Assembly: GCA_002148405.1 (NCBI GenBank)
Contig: MUGG01000218.1
Location: forward strand, 1 to 64,000
Source of the DNA: Alkalinema sp. CACIAM 70d
GTDB taxonomy: Bacteria; Cyanobacteriota; Cyanobacteriia; Leptolyngbyales; Leptolyngbyaceae
Direction: 5' to 3'
DNA length: 64,000 nt
Part shown: positions 8,843 through 18,009 of the stretch, piece after piece
Layout: every line of letters starts with the position of its first letter
Position numbering within the stretch: the first letter of the stretch is position 1
The notes under the pieces: generated by a model
What the model saw: the letters and a program-made list of their open reading frames with translations, nothing else
Databases searched by the model: none
What the model was told of the DNA's origin: nothing
Program-made: the position numbers and the translations under genes

Positions 8843-8888
8843 ATGATCGATCGGGGACTGTAAATCCTCCTGAGCCCCGATCGATCAT
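8843..8888. terminator. 14-bp perfect stem-loop, candidate terminator
   Basis: ATGATCGATCGGGG at 8843-8856 pairs perfectly with CCCCGATCGATCAT at 8875-8888, leaving an 18-nt loop. A T-biased but broken tract follows (TTTAATGTCTTT). It lies 190 nt past the stop of the Crp-like gene, so it could end that transcript. The arms contain CGATCG, so a HIP1-related origin is also possible. Confidence 0.45.
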
Positions 8889-9327
8889 TTAATGTCTTTC
8901 CTAGCATCCTCAACGAACTCCCTCCCTAGTGCTCAAGTTGCAACTACACACGCGACTATATAGATACTTTAAATTCGATTCGACTCACCTCAACTGAAGT
9001 TTGGGTCAGGAAAGTCAGCGATGGATCAGGAGAGATCCCATGTTAGGGCTCAGCTACAAAAAACGGTAGTCAGTTTCAATGCAGTCAATCTAGCCCTGTG
9101 AATTTTTCCAGAACTGCTGACTGGTCTGACTCACTAAGGGTTTAACCTCTGGTTGACCAAGCACTTAAGAACATCAGACGATCGACCCTCCAAGCTGGAA
9201 AAGCATTTTCTTATAATCTTTCTTTCGTATAAAATTTATATTTTATTTGGTGTAGTACCTCAAGTTGAGTTAATACATCAAATTTAGTAATGATCAGGTA
9301 ATAATTGATTGACAGCATTTCAGGATA

Positions 9328-9347
9328 TCGATAGAATTTTCTATCGA
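9328..9347. repeat. 20-bp perfect palindrome
   Basis: TCGATAGAA-TT-TTCTATCGA forms a 9-2-9 inverted repeat in the AT-rich spacer. It could be a protein-binding site or a small hairpin; nothing beside it tells which. Confidence 0.5.
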
Positions 9348-10365
9348 GAATGTACTAGTTAGAAGTGACGACACTGCTGATATCAGTTAAGACTCCATCC
9401 GCTCAGTTGATTTCGCTCAGTTGATTAAAGCTACACCAGGTATTTTTAGTCTCGATAACAGTATATTGAGTCACTTTATTACTATCATTAGCCCTACACA
9501 CAGCCATCCGATCTGATTTATGGTCACACTCCGGCTCAAAGCCTTGTGGCCCCTAGAGCGTCTTCTCACGATTCACGTCAGATCGCCATAGCACCATTGT
9601 CTATTTTTCTTCTTTTACTTTTTACTCGATCGCTATTGCATGAAAACAGACTTCATGGATGGTTGCTTCATGGAAACTGATATAAAATTGCCATGTGTTT
9701 TCCTGTCATCATCAAAACTGACAAATTTCAATCAGGGATTGATTCATTTGCTGTCTCAATTCAATTATGACTCATTCGTTAAGATCTTCCTGGAGATCAA
9801 TTCAGACAATACAGAATCTGACGGTACAGATCTGACGATACAGATTAACGAGTATTTAACAAATACACAGCAAATAAATACATAGTAAAAATACTCAGAA
9901 AATATCTACTCATCTTCTAGTTTTCATATCATCCCTGGGAGGGATTGACTAATAATTATTTTTTTCGCTAGTTTAATACTATTTGACCTGTTCTGAAGAA
10001 AAATTAATCCGTCTAACTATCATAATAATGATTCATTCCAACTCTCAAAAACATTTAACTTTTGCATGCACCTCTTTAAGGGTGAAAAACATCGAAAAAC
10101 TATGGATTCTCTAGTTAAAGCAACTGATTTTCTATGTTTTGATTGACATAGTTAAACGAGTTATTTTTGAATTTCTTAACTTTTAGAGGATCATCCTAAT
10201 AGTCTTTATCCATTTCATTCGCTAGTTATATTTTTGGTGCGTATTGCTGCCACTTAAAGCTTCTGCGGTATGCTGATGAAATCAATCCTAGGTGCACAAG
10301 ACTGTATTGAAGATTACTGTTGGAAGACCGTAGAGTTCGACCAAATATCATCAAGAGCAACACAC

Positions 10366-10410
10366 AAAAAGGTCTGACAAATCATGAAAAAGGGTCTGGC
10401 AAATAAAATG
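10366..10410 (+). repeat. duplicated ribosome-binding/start region of the WecG-type gene
   Basis: AAAAAGGTCTGACAAATCATG (first 20 bases shared pattern, 10366-10386) is followed directly by a near copy, AAAAAGGGTCTGGCAAAT plus AAAATG (10387-10410). Each copy carries an A-rich AAGG motif and ends in an ATG, at 10384 and 10408 respectively, both in the same frame. Either ATG could start translation. Confidence 0.7.
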
Positions 10411-11343
10411 CTGAAAGACTTCAATCAACCTCAATTTCCGGCTAATCAGATACCTGCTAGAAACATCAGACCTCGAATGTTGCAATCATCTACATCGGGG
10501 GTCACAATTTCTGTGCCTCAAGGCTCTGAGCCAGGCCATTCCCTTAAAGTTGCTCCCAGTCAGTCACCTAACGGACATAACCAGGTGACTATTCTCAATG
10601 TTAATATTCATAATTTAACTTTTGATGATTTTCTCAGACAACTCCATCATGGAATCGTCTTCACACCCAATGTTGATCATTTGATGAAGTTACAGCGAGA
10701 TCCTGAATTTTTTAGAACATATCAGTTGGCAGATTACAGAATTTGTGATAGTCAAATTTTGATTTATGCTTCACGTTTTTTAGGAACCCCAATTCAAGAA
10801 AAAATTTCTGGATCAGATTTGTTACCTGTTTTCTGTCAATATCATCGAGAAAATGAAGATATCAAAATTTTCCTTCTAGGCGGAGGAAAAGGTGTGGCTC
10901 AGCGTGCCCAGCAGAAGCTCAATCAAAAAACTAGACGTCGCATTGTGGTTGCCGCCCACACGCCCTCCTTCGGTTTTGAACATAATGAAGCTGAATGTCT
11001 AGAAATCGTTAAACTCATCAATCAATCTCAAGCCAATGTATTAGTGGTTGGGGTTGGAGCACCTAAACAGGAATTCTGGATCGTTAAGTATCGAGATCAA
11101 CTTCCCAACATTGATATTTTCCTAGGATTGGGAGGTGCGATCGATTTTGCTGCAGGGGCTAAGCCTCGATCGCCTCAATGGATCAGTGACGTAGGGCTGG
11201 AATGGCTCTATCGACTGGTATCAGAGCCGAGACGGTTATGGAAACGCTATTTAATTGATGATTTCCCCTTTCTTGGACTCATCCTGTTACAGAAGCTCAA
11301 ATTGTACCGATCTCCCTTTAAACCTCAATGGTTTAAATCCTGA
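10384..11343 (+). CDS. WecG/TagA/CpsF family glycosyltransferase
   Basis: Family GT26 enzyme. The domain begins about residue 67 (VTILNVNIHNLTFDDF) and contains TPNVDH with D98, the CDSQ segment with D122, the KIFLLGGGKG nucleotide-binding-like turn and GVGAPKQEFW, all typical of transferases adding a sugar to a lipid-linked acceptor in polymer assembly. It ends with the usual PRRLWKRY amphipathic C-terminus for membrane association. About 65 extra N-terminal residues, polar and disordered-looking, precede the domain. The start is ambiguous between 10384 and 10408 because the start region is duplicated. It opens the exopolysaccharide locus and probably adds an early sugar to the polyprenyl-linked repeat unit. 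Confidence 0.88.
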   Translation: MKKGLANKMLKDFNQPQFPANQIPARNIRPRMLQSSTSGVTISVPQGSEPGHSLKVAPSQSPNGHNQVTILNVNIHNLTFDDFLRQLHHGIVFTPNVDHLMKLQRDPEFFRTYQLADYRICDSQILIYASRFLGTPIQEKISGSDLLPVFCQYHRENEDIKIFLLGGGKGVAQRAQQKLNQKTRRRIVVAAHTPSFGFEHNEAECLEIVKLINQSQANVLVVGVGAPKQEFWIVKYRDQLPNIDIFLGLGGAIDFAAGAKPRSPQWISDVGLEWLYRLVSEPRRLWKRYLIDDFPFLGLILLQKLKLYRSPFKPQWFKS

Positions 11344-11463
11344 TCCCAAGGCTTGAAGTCCCGATACGAATCATCCCAATACAAATCAAAGTATTCCTCA
11401 ACAATCAATTAGCAGTCAATTGTTCTTTGGCATCATCAACAGCTTTACGGTGCAAGTGATCCT

Positions 11464-12759
11464 ATGCGAGTCATTATTGTGGCTGAACATGCTTCGGCAA
11501 AATTTGGCGGTGAGGCATTTTTACCGCTCCATTATTTTCGTCTCTTGCGTCAACGAAATCTTGATGTTTGGTTGGTCGTTCACGAGCGAACCCGAGCGGA
11601 ACTTGAACAGTTGTTTCCGGATGCCCACGATCGCATGCACTTTGTACCGGATACTTGGGTTCATTTGCTGTTATTCCGCTTGAGTCGTTTTCTACCCCGA
11701 CGCATTGGAGAAGCCACTACAGGTCTCCTCATGCATCTCCAGACACAATCTTTGCAACGTCGCGTAGTTCGTCAGTTAGTTCGCCAGTATGACATTGATA
11801 TTGTCCATGAACCAATTTCTGTCTCTCCTAAGCTACCGTCCTTGATGTACAACGTGGGTGCCCCGGTAGTTATGGGGCCCTTGAATGGAGGAATGAATTA
11901 TCCCCCAGCCTTTCGCGATCGTCAAAGCCGAGTGGTAGATGCCTTTTTAACCGTCGGACGCTGGGCTTCCAATCTAGCCAATCGCTTGATCCCTGGACGG
12001 CTGCGGGCAAAAGTCGTTCTGGTGGCTAACGATCGCACCCGCAAAGCCCTGCCCCAAGGCATCCAAGGCAAAGTCATCGAATTGGTTGAAAATGGCGTAG
12101 ACCTGACCATTTGGCCGAGCCGCGAGAAACCCAGCATTCCACAAGCATCTGATCCATCTGTTCCCAGATTCGTCTACGTCGGTCGGCTCATTGATTGGAA
12201 AGGCCTTGATTTGTTGCTAGCAGCCTTTCGCCCCGTTGCCGATGCTACCGGAGCCATTTTAGAAATTATTGGCGATGGGGCCATTCGGGAAAACTTAGAA
12301 GCCCAGGCCCATGCCTTTGGACTACGGGATCAGGTAATTTTCCATGGCTGGTTATCGCAACCCGCCTGTGCAGAACGCTTACAACAGGCCGATGTATTTG
12401 TTTTACCCAGCTTGCTGGAATGTGGGGGAGCGGTCGTTTTGGAGGCTATGGCGATCGGGTTACCAGTCATTGCAACTGCTTGGGGGGGGCCAATGGATTA
12501 CGTCACTCCAGAGTGCGGTATTTTAGTGGAACCCGACTCACCTGCGGACTTTGTCCAAGGGTTGACTGAAGCGATGTTACAGTTGGCGCAATCCTCCGAA
12601 TTGCGATCGCGCATGGGTCAAGCTGCTCGGCAACGGGTAGAACAGCAGTTTGATTGGGAGCGGAAAGTCGATCGCATGATTGAGATTTATCAGCAGACTA
12701 TTGCGCTTCCACAAACCTCACCTCGGCTTGTAGCAGCTATGTCCCCCAACAGAGCCTAA
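11464..12759 (+). CDS. family 4 glycosyltransferase
   Basis: Retaining GT-B glycosyltransferase of 431 residues. The N-terminal half starts MRVIIVAEHASAKFGG. The C-terminal half carries RFVYVGRLIDWKGLDLLLAAF and the GT4 nucleotide-sugar motif around residues 315-335 (LLECGGAVVLEAMAIGLPVIATAWGG with catalytic-type Glu), then CGILVEPDSP. It would transfer a hexose from an NDP-sugar to the growing exopolysaccharide unit in the cytoplasm; donor and linkage cannot be told. The next gene follows 58 bp later on the same strand and is also a glycosyltransferase, so they are probably co-transcribed. Confidence 0.9.
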   Translation: MRVIIVAEHASAKFGGEAFLPLHYFRLLRQRNLDVWLVVHERTRAELEQLFPDAHDRMHFVPDTWVHLLLFRLSRFLPRRIGEATTGLLMHLQTQSLQRRVVRQLVRQYDIDIVHEPISVSPKLPSLMYNVGAPVVMGPLNGGMNYPPAFRDRQSRVVDAFLTVGRWASNLANRLIPGRLRAKVVLVANDRTRKALPQGIQGKVIELVENGVDLTIWPSREKPSIPQASDPSVPRFVYVGRLIDWKGLDLLLAAFRPVADATGAILEIIGDGAIRENLEAQAHAFGLRDQVIFHGWLSQPACAERLQQADVFVLPSLLECGGAVVLEAMAIGLPVIATAWGGPMDYVTPECGILVEPDSPADFVQGLTEAMLQLAQSSELRSRMGQAARQRVEQQFDWERKVDRMIEIYQQTIALPQTSPRLVAAMSPNRA

Positions 12760-12817
12760 GGAAGGGTGCAAGGTGAAATCTGACTCTTTTAGCCTATGAA
12801 CATTTGGGAGATTCCCA

Positions 12818-13909
12818 TTGAACTATCACATTGCGCTTAGCCGATCGATTGACTTTGAAGACATTGCACAGGAAGCCGCCGCTGAACAATGCCCTCGCCA
12901 TGCTATGGGCATTTTGCGTGAGACGTTAGGTGCTCAAGTCCATCAACCCAGGGAAGAATCCACAGGTCGATCGGATCGGCTACGGGCCAAAATTGCAGGA
13001 ACTCCACAAAGTTGGGCATTGGCCCGTCGTTTGGCCACAACATTCACTGCGCAAGATGTCATTTTTTGTACTGGGGAAGATATTGGGATTCCCATCGCGG
13101 CCTGTTGTGGAACTCAGGCCGATCGCCCCAAAATTGCAATGTTCATTCACAATCTCGATCGGCCCCGAGGATTTTTATCGGCTAAGGTGTTTAACCTAAC
13201 CGATCGGGTGGATTTGTTTATTACCAATGCCCAGGCTCAAGCTCAATTTCTCCAGCAGCGCCTAGGGGTTGCACCTGAAAAGATTTTTGTGTTAACTGAG
13301 CATATTGATACTCAATTCTTTATCCCTGGCACACCTGAGCCACAAAAGTCTCGCCCTCTGATTGTCAGCGTTGGCTTGGAAAATCGTGACTATCAGACGA
13401 TCGCCCAAGCAACTCAGGATTTGTCGATAGATGTACGTATTAGCGGCTTTTCCCGTGATGCCAAAGTACTAGCTCGAGCATTTCCCAAGGTCATGCCTGC
13501 AAATATGACTCGCCAATTTTATCCATGGCCAGACTTACGCCGACTGTATTGGAATGCCGATTTAGTGATTGTTAGTCTAGTAGATAACAAATTCTGTGCT
13601 GGCTTGACTGCAATTTTAGAAGCGATCGCCTGTGCAAAACCCTTGATCGTGACTCGCACTGCAGGGTTATCAGATTATCTCCAAGAAATTGCCCCCATTC
13701 ATATCGTGAATCCCGGTGATGCAATGGGTATGCAAGCAGCCATTTTCAGTATTTTGAGTAACTTAGAACAGGAACAAGAGTGGGCTCAGTTACGAAGAAT
13801 CAAACTATTAAAGAACCATACAATGGAGAAGTACATTAGTACTTTGGCGACACAACTTCTGTCCCTCGCTCCCACGCCTGAGCTATCTAAAAATCCAAGG
13901 TTAGTGTAG
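12818..13909 (+). CDS. GT-B glycosyltransferase, divergent GT4-like
   Basis: The 363-residue protein has a GT-B layout: an N-terminal half with FCTGEDIGIPIAACC and MFIHNLDRPRGF, and a C-terminal half with LIVSVGLENRDYQTI, then AGLTAILEAIACAKPLIVTR, which supplies the GT4-type E-x7-E-like region. The start is TTG at 12818; GGGAG at 12806-12810, 7 nt before it, supports this choice. The N-terminal 70 residues are less conserved. Role: addition of one sugar to the exopolysaccharide repeat, inferred from family and neighbours. It ends 135 bp before the convergent GT2 gene, with a 17-bp tandem repeat in between. Confidence 0.8.
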   Translation: MNYHIALSRSIDFEDIAQEAAAEQCPRHAMGILRETLGAQVHQPREESTGRSDRLRAKIAGTPQSWALARRLATTFTAQDVIFCTGEDIGIPIAACCGTQADRPKIAMFIHNLDRPRGFLSAKVFNLTDRVDLFITNAQAQAQFLQQRLGVAPEKIFVLTEHIDTQFFIPGTPEPQKSRPLIVSVGLENRDYQTIAQATQDLSIDVRISGFSRDAKVLARAFPKVMPANMTRQFYPWPDLRRLYWNADLVIVSLVDNKFCAGLTAILEAIACAKPLIVTRTAGLSDYLQEIAPIHIVNPGDAMGMQAAIFSILSNLEQEQEWAQLRRIKLLKNHTMEKYISTLATQLLSLAPTPELSKNPRLV

Positions 13910-13924
13910 CGATCGGCCTACAGA

Positions 13925-13958
13925 TTTCAGATCCGATCATTTTTCAGATCCGATCATT
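13925..13958. repeat. 17-bp perfect tandem duplication
   Basis: TTTCAGATCCGATCATT occurs twice without interruption (13925-13941, 13942-13958) between convergent glycosyltransferase genes. A palindromic double HIP1-like string, CGATCGCGCGATCG, lies just after it at 13982-13995. Confidence 0.9.
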
Positions 13959-14043
13959 GCAAAATGAGTTGTAAAACGAGTCGATCGCGCGATCGCGCCA
14001 GACCCATGCCAGCGCTTAGCGCCCTTGCTCAATCTCTACTTGA

Positions 14044-15033
14044 CTAACGCTCTGTACCTTTTAAGAAAACACTATTACTCCAGAAATCTAGGAACAATCG
14101 AGGCGGTTCATTATCTGGCGTGCCTTTAATCGCATCTTTCAATCGACGAATTAAATACCCAGCCATCCAGAATAAATCTGTCATCGCAGCATACAACCAC
14201 CCGTGGTTTTTTACAAAGTAGCGCCGACGGGAATTAAACCAGTACTGGGGACGACGCTTGGTCGGCTTGGTAGCCACCATTCCAGAGCTCTGACCTACAA
14301 GATGAACCACTCGGCTTTGGGGCGCATACCAGCAGGGCCAGCCTTTTTTTTGAGCTTGGCGACAAAAATCAACTTCTTCAAAGTACATAAAATACTTTTC
14401 ATCAAGTAGCCCTGCAGTTTCAAAGACTTCACGCCGCACCAATATGCTCGCCCCAGACAACCAGTCAGTTGCACAGGCCTCGGTCACGATCGGCGGCGCA
14501 ACTTCCCAAGCTTTCAAAAGTCGTGTCACAAACCCTAAATGCAAGCCATAGTCCAGTTCACTCCACAGGCTGGGAAAACGGAAGGCAGAATGTTGAGGCG
14601 TGCCATCCAGATTTTCCAAGCGACTTCCCGCTAGTCCTACCGTGGGGTGCTGATCCATAAAGTCAATCAAGGCGGTTAAGCCGTTGGGATGGACGATCGT
14701 ATCTGGATTCAGCAACCAAATGTATTGCGGAGGACGGGGAGCCGCTAAGGCAACTCGAAGAGCTGCATTGTTACCAAAAGCAAAACCACCATTGCGATCG
14801 AGGGGCATTAGGGAAACCCAACTGGACCAATGATTTTTAGCGATCGCTGCCGCAATTTTGTCTACGGAGCCGTCCTGAGAATCATTATCCGTTACCACCA
14901 CATGAGCACCAGGAACTGCCTCGATTTCTGGTTGTAGCGATCTTAGACTGTCGATCGTTAGCTCCGGCGTCCGATAGTTGACAATCACAACTAACAGACG
15001 GCTAAAATCCTGCTGGAGAACCTGGTCAAGCAT
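14044..15033 (-). CDS. family 2 glycosyltransferase, rhamnosyltransferase-like
   Basis: GT-A inverting transferase of 329 residues. It has the opening strand LLVVIVNYRTPELTIDSL, the DNDSQDGS turn, the nucleotide-sugar/metal motif NPDTIVH and the acceptor-side block SGASILVRREVFETAGLLDEKYFMYFEEVDFCRQ, which is typical of rhamnosyltransferase-type GT2 enzymes in O-antigen and exopolysaccharide loci. A complete dTDP-rhamnose operon lies at 54.5-58.4 kb, so dTDP-L-rhamnose is a reasonable but unproven donor. The enzyme has no strong membrane segment apart from the hydrophobic stretch YAAMTDLFWMAGYLI near the C-terminus. It is transcribed away from the following genes on the minus strand. Confidence 0.88.
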   Translation of the reverse strand: MLDQVLQQDFSRLLVVIVNYRTPELTIDSLRSLQPEIEAVPGAHVVVTDNDSQDGSVDKIAAAIAKNHWSSWVSLMPLDRNGGFAFGNNAALRVALAAPRPPQYIWLLNPDTIVHPNGLTALIDFMDQHPTVGLAGSRLENLDGTPQHSAFRFPSLWSELDYGLHLGFVTRLLKAWEVAPPIVTEACATDWLSGASILVRREVFETAGLLDEKYFMYFEEVDFCRQAQKKGWPCWYAPQSRVVHLVGQSSGMVATKPTKRRPQYWFNSRRRYFVKNHGWLYAAMTDLFWMAGYLIRRLKDAIKGTPDNEPPRLFLDFWSNSVFLKGTER

Positions 15034-15388
15034 AGTTCGAGCAACCTTTATTTAAGATCGATTGACTAAGCATCAAAGCACTTGTCACTTTTCTCACAAC
15101 GTACAGACTAGATTAGCAGTATTTCGCAATTGTATTTGCATAAGCCCCCTCACTTCATCCAGTTTTCAAAAAGCTCTAATTACTAAAAATTAAATTTTAA
15201 GAGCTGAGTTCTCAAAGCATGGAAAGAGAGGCAAAGGAAGGCCCCAACATTTTTGATTGTAAATGTTTCGCATTCTACCATTGACAATGAGCCGTCCCCC
15301 GGAAGTTGCCATCCGATTCGCCCACTCTATCCCAATGACACATCATGTTACGGTGCAAAGCAGCTTGAGGTTTACTTTAGAATTAGCT
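15034..15388. other. 355 bp spacer with no recognisable gene
   Basis: AT-rich spacer between two minus-strand genes. A 66-codon plus-strand frame starts inside it but runs into the 3' end of the GT-C gene and has no family resemblance. A promoter for the GT2 gene at 14044 probably lies here. Nothing else was seen. Confidence 0.5.
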
Positions 15389-16870
15389 CTAATCAATAAT
15401 TTTTCGGTAAACCCGAAGATGATTTGTGCGTTGAAGCAAAATAGCAAATTTTGCTTTAACTAAATCACCCTTTTTGGGGGTAATCATATCATCTGTAGCT
15501 TTCCATACTCCACCTACTATATCGGTTACAAAATCTTCTAATTCTGGCTCAATGATGAGTACTGAAATCTTTTTTCGATACTCAAGCGGAGGATTTTGAA
15601 AAGGGATAAAAACATTTAAAGTTCTTTTTTTAATGGAGAAGTACGCATTATAACTCGCATAGACCCAATCTTCTGAATTGACATTTCTAGAAATCAAGGA
15701 ATCTACGACTGAACTATCTCGATCCTCCCAATAATAAACAGCCGATGCCAATTGAAGCGGTAAGCCAATTAGGCAACTGAAGATCAGAGATACTACAACT
15801 ACAAAATGTATTAATCGATTGGTATTAAGCCTAATACTTTCAATGGTTGAGCAGATAGCTACACTAAGAGGAATATAGATCATCCAACTATAATAAGTTG
15901 GAAATTGACCTAAGCAAAACATGACTCCAGGAATAACAAGACTTGATATAAACGTGAACGATAACAGGGATTTTAAACTAAATGTTCCAATTTTTATTTG
16001 ATAAATCAAAATTGAGATTGCTGCAATAATTGTCATAAGGATACTAGGATCCTTAGGTAATCTTTCTGGAAGAGGTCTTTCAACAACTTTATGAAGTAAA
16101 GGGCTACTAGATAGTCCGCGAACTGAGGTCAAAAAATCCTGAAGTACTCCATTAGATGCATACAAAACAAAAAGAAAAGCTACTCCCAGAGATAGGCCAA
16201 TTCCAAGTGATATGATTTCTTTTATAAATTTTTTCTTAAAGAAATATATTAATAATCCACTCAAAATACATGAATAGATTAACAGCTGTAAACCTGCTAG
16301 AGGAAATAAGATTCCAATAAAAACTATCAGGCTGTAGCGCAGCCAACCGAGGGGGACGGTGTAAAAAAATATTGTAGCCGCTAGGAGGAATAAAGCGAGG
16401 CAATCATATCGTCCACTTCGATAGATTAAGCTCACGCCATAGCCCGACAGAACAATGATCAGACAAGTAATTCTTAGTTGAACTGTCCTAATCAAATCTA
16501 GTCTGACTACAGTAAGCCAGACTAGTAAGCTAACGATAGTTATCAGTAAATAGTTTAGTGACCGAACGGAAGCTATACTGAAGCCAAATAATTGCATCCA
16601 ATTTTTTAGTAAAAATGGATAGAGAGGTGAATTGCAAGCCCAGAATTTAGTCATAGAATGAGCCCCACAAATCCAGGCAGAAGAGGTAAATCCTGCTCCA
16701 AAATAAAAATTAGCTGCTGGATCAGTGAACATTACTTCGTCTTGCCACGGAACTGGAAATTGAGCCGAAGTTATGAGATTAATCAGGAAAAATGCTGTGA
16801 GTGCAATGATGATCAAGCAAAATTCAATACATCGAGGAGAGCTAAATTTATTTGTCCCCACAAAACTCAT
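15389..16870 (-). CDS. GT-C (ArnT/GT39-like) membrane glycosyltransferase
   Basis: Polytopic protein of 493 residues with about 10-11 transmembrane segments. After the first helix comes PWQDEVMFTDPAANF, the acidic DE/DP loop that in ArnT/PMT-type enzymes forms the catalytic site, then PLYPFLLKNWMQLFG and a conserved Arg (SVRSLNY). The C-terminal quarter is a soluble extracytoplasmic domain. Such enzymes use polyprenyl-phosphate-linked sugars on the outer face of the membrane. AGGA at a good distance supports the ATG at 16870. The gene is markedly AT-rich and lacks the CGATCG sites frequent elsewhere, so recent acquisition is plausible. Confidence 0.78.
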   Translation of the reverse strand: MSFVGTNKFSSPRCIEFCLIIIALTAFFLINLITSAQFPVPWQDEVMFTDPAANFYFGAGFTSSAWICGAHSMTKFWACNSPLYPFLLKNWMQLFGFSIASVRSLNYLLITIVSLLVWLTVVRLDLIRTVQLRITCLIIVLSGYGVSLIYRSGRYDCLALFLLAATIFFYTVPLGWLRYSLIVFIGILFPLAGLQLLIYSCILSGLLIYFFKKKFIKEIISLGIGLSLGVAFLFVLYASNGVLQDFLTSVRGLSSSPLLHKVVERPLPERLPKDPSILMTIIAAISILIYQIKIGTFSLKSLLSFTFISSLVIPGVMFCLGQFPTYYSWMIYIPLSVAICSTIESIRLNTNRLIHFVVVVSLIFSCLIGLPLQLASAVYYWEDRDSSVVDSLISRNVNSEDWVYASYNAYFSIKKRTLNVFIPFQNPPLEYRKKISVLIIEPELEDFVTDIVGGVWKATDDMITPKKGDLVKAKFAILLQRTNHLRVYRKIID

Positions 16871-17103
16871 TAATTCTTTCCTCGCTTGTGTAAATACTGA
16901 AATTTATATGTTGAAAAACGAAAAAATATAGTAACGTTGCCTAACGATCGCTAAAGTTCTATAGGTTTGGACTATATGTTTTGCACCATGTTTAATACTA
17001 TTAAATGGGTCGTATTGATAACCTGGTGGTGTAAGTTCAATCCGAGTATGCCCTCTACATTCCTTATCAATCTGATTATTGAGCATAATGTAGCTGCTGA
17101 CGA

Positions 17104-17808
17104 TTACCCTAAAGATGGCAAGGGCTTTCTAAAAACCAACTTTTCATGACCATAAACATATCTCGAATAATGAGACTCTGTTTCAAGCTCTAGACCGCAT
17201 TCCTGACTCCATTCCTTAATAGTTGCAAGGGGGACGTAATGAATCCACTGCCGAGCCAACAATAGGTCATGAATTCGATTGGCGATCGCGCGCCACAAGG
17301 GTCGCTTGCACATATCTTTATATAGTAAACGTCCACCCGGCTGAACTCGTTGTACTGCAGCTTCAAAAAAAGCTTTCTGATGGCTGGGAGGAATGTGATG
17401 CATCACATCAATCATGCTCACAACTGAAAAAAGAGCCACTGGCCACTGTCGATAATTTTCTATCCGTATGAACTCAACATTCATCTCTGAGAGCTGTAGT
17501 TGTCGCGAGATTGCGATCGTTGCACTCTTGAGGGCTTTTGCATTGACATCGGTTCCAACAGCATAGTCGATAACGTTATAAGCCACTAAGAGAGATAGAA
17601 ACAAGCCACTTCCACAACCAATATCGAAGACTGTCGCTCCCTGTGGGACTTCCACTAGCAGGGATTGCATTGGGCAAATGTAAGTGCGTGCTGACGATAA
17701 TAGCCGAGTTAATAGCGGTGCTTTACGATAGGTTTTCCAGGCGGAAGCGGCTATTTCCCAGTTACTTACAGTGGGCATACAATCTGGATTTTTTTGTAGA
17801 TTTTGCAT
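17104..17808 (-). CDS. class I SAM-dependent methyltransferase
   Basis: Soluble Rossmann methyltransferase of 234 residues. Motif I is VFDIGCGSGLF (around residue 60), followed by GTDVNAKALKSA with the acidic residue that binds the SAM ribose, the IDVMHHIPPSHQ block after strand 4, and VQPGGRLLYKD before strand 5. These match ubiquinone/menaquinone-type and sugar or lipid methyltransferases. In this context it may O-methylate a sugar of the polymer, but the substrate is open. Its AT-rich sequence resembles the GT-C gene 233 bp downstream on the same strand. Confidence 0.85.
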   Translation of the reverse strand: MQNLQKNPDCMPTVSNWEIAASAWKTYRKAPLLTRLLSSARTYICPMQSLLVEVPQGATVFDIGCGSGLFLSLLVAYNVIDYAVGTDVNAKALKSATIAISRQLQLSEMNVEFIRIENYRQWPVALFSVVSMIDVMHHIPPSHQKAFFEAAVQRVQPGGRLLYKDMCKRPLWRAIANRIHDLLLARQWIHYVPLATIKEWSQECGLELETESHYSRYVYGHEKLVFRKPLPSLG

Positions 17809-18009
17809 ATAACTCAGGTTTAGAGTGTAAACGACTCAAGTGGCAAATCTTACCTTTACGGCAATTACCTCAAAATCATGATTCATAATGAATTATCTCA
17901 AATTAGATAATCCACAGAGATTATCCCCTTAGGACAATGGAAAAGTTATACCAAATCAATTATTAATTAATCAATTTGTATAAATGTCTTGTCTTGTCAA
18001 CAGTCTATC

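Larger units (their letters stand above)
8654..10383. other. 1.7 kb AT-rich spacer without a convincing gene
   Basis: This stretch separates the Crp-like gene from the exopolysaccharide locus. It holds a strong stem-loop (8843-8888), a 20-bp palindrome (9328-9347) and one weak open frame (9640-9885, 81 codons, ribosome site not visible, composition no different from surrounding noncoding DNA), which I do not call. The last 150 bp probably contain the promoter of the WecG-type gene. No tRNA or obvious riboswitch fold was seen. Confidence 0.5.

Noticed and set aside
9640..9885. 81-codon plus-strand frame in the AT-rich spacer
   Set aside because: No ribosome site, no recognisable domain, and composition like the surrounding noncoding DNA.
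8654..10383. Possible tRNA or riboswitch in the 1.7 kb spacer
   Set aside because: No cloverleaf, CCA-like end or known riboswitch core could be found by eye.
17104..17808. Assignment of the methyltransferase as a quinone-pathway enzyme
   Set aside because: Motifs fit the broad class I fold only, and its neighbours are polysaccharide genes, so a quinone role is not supported.
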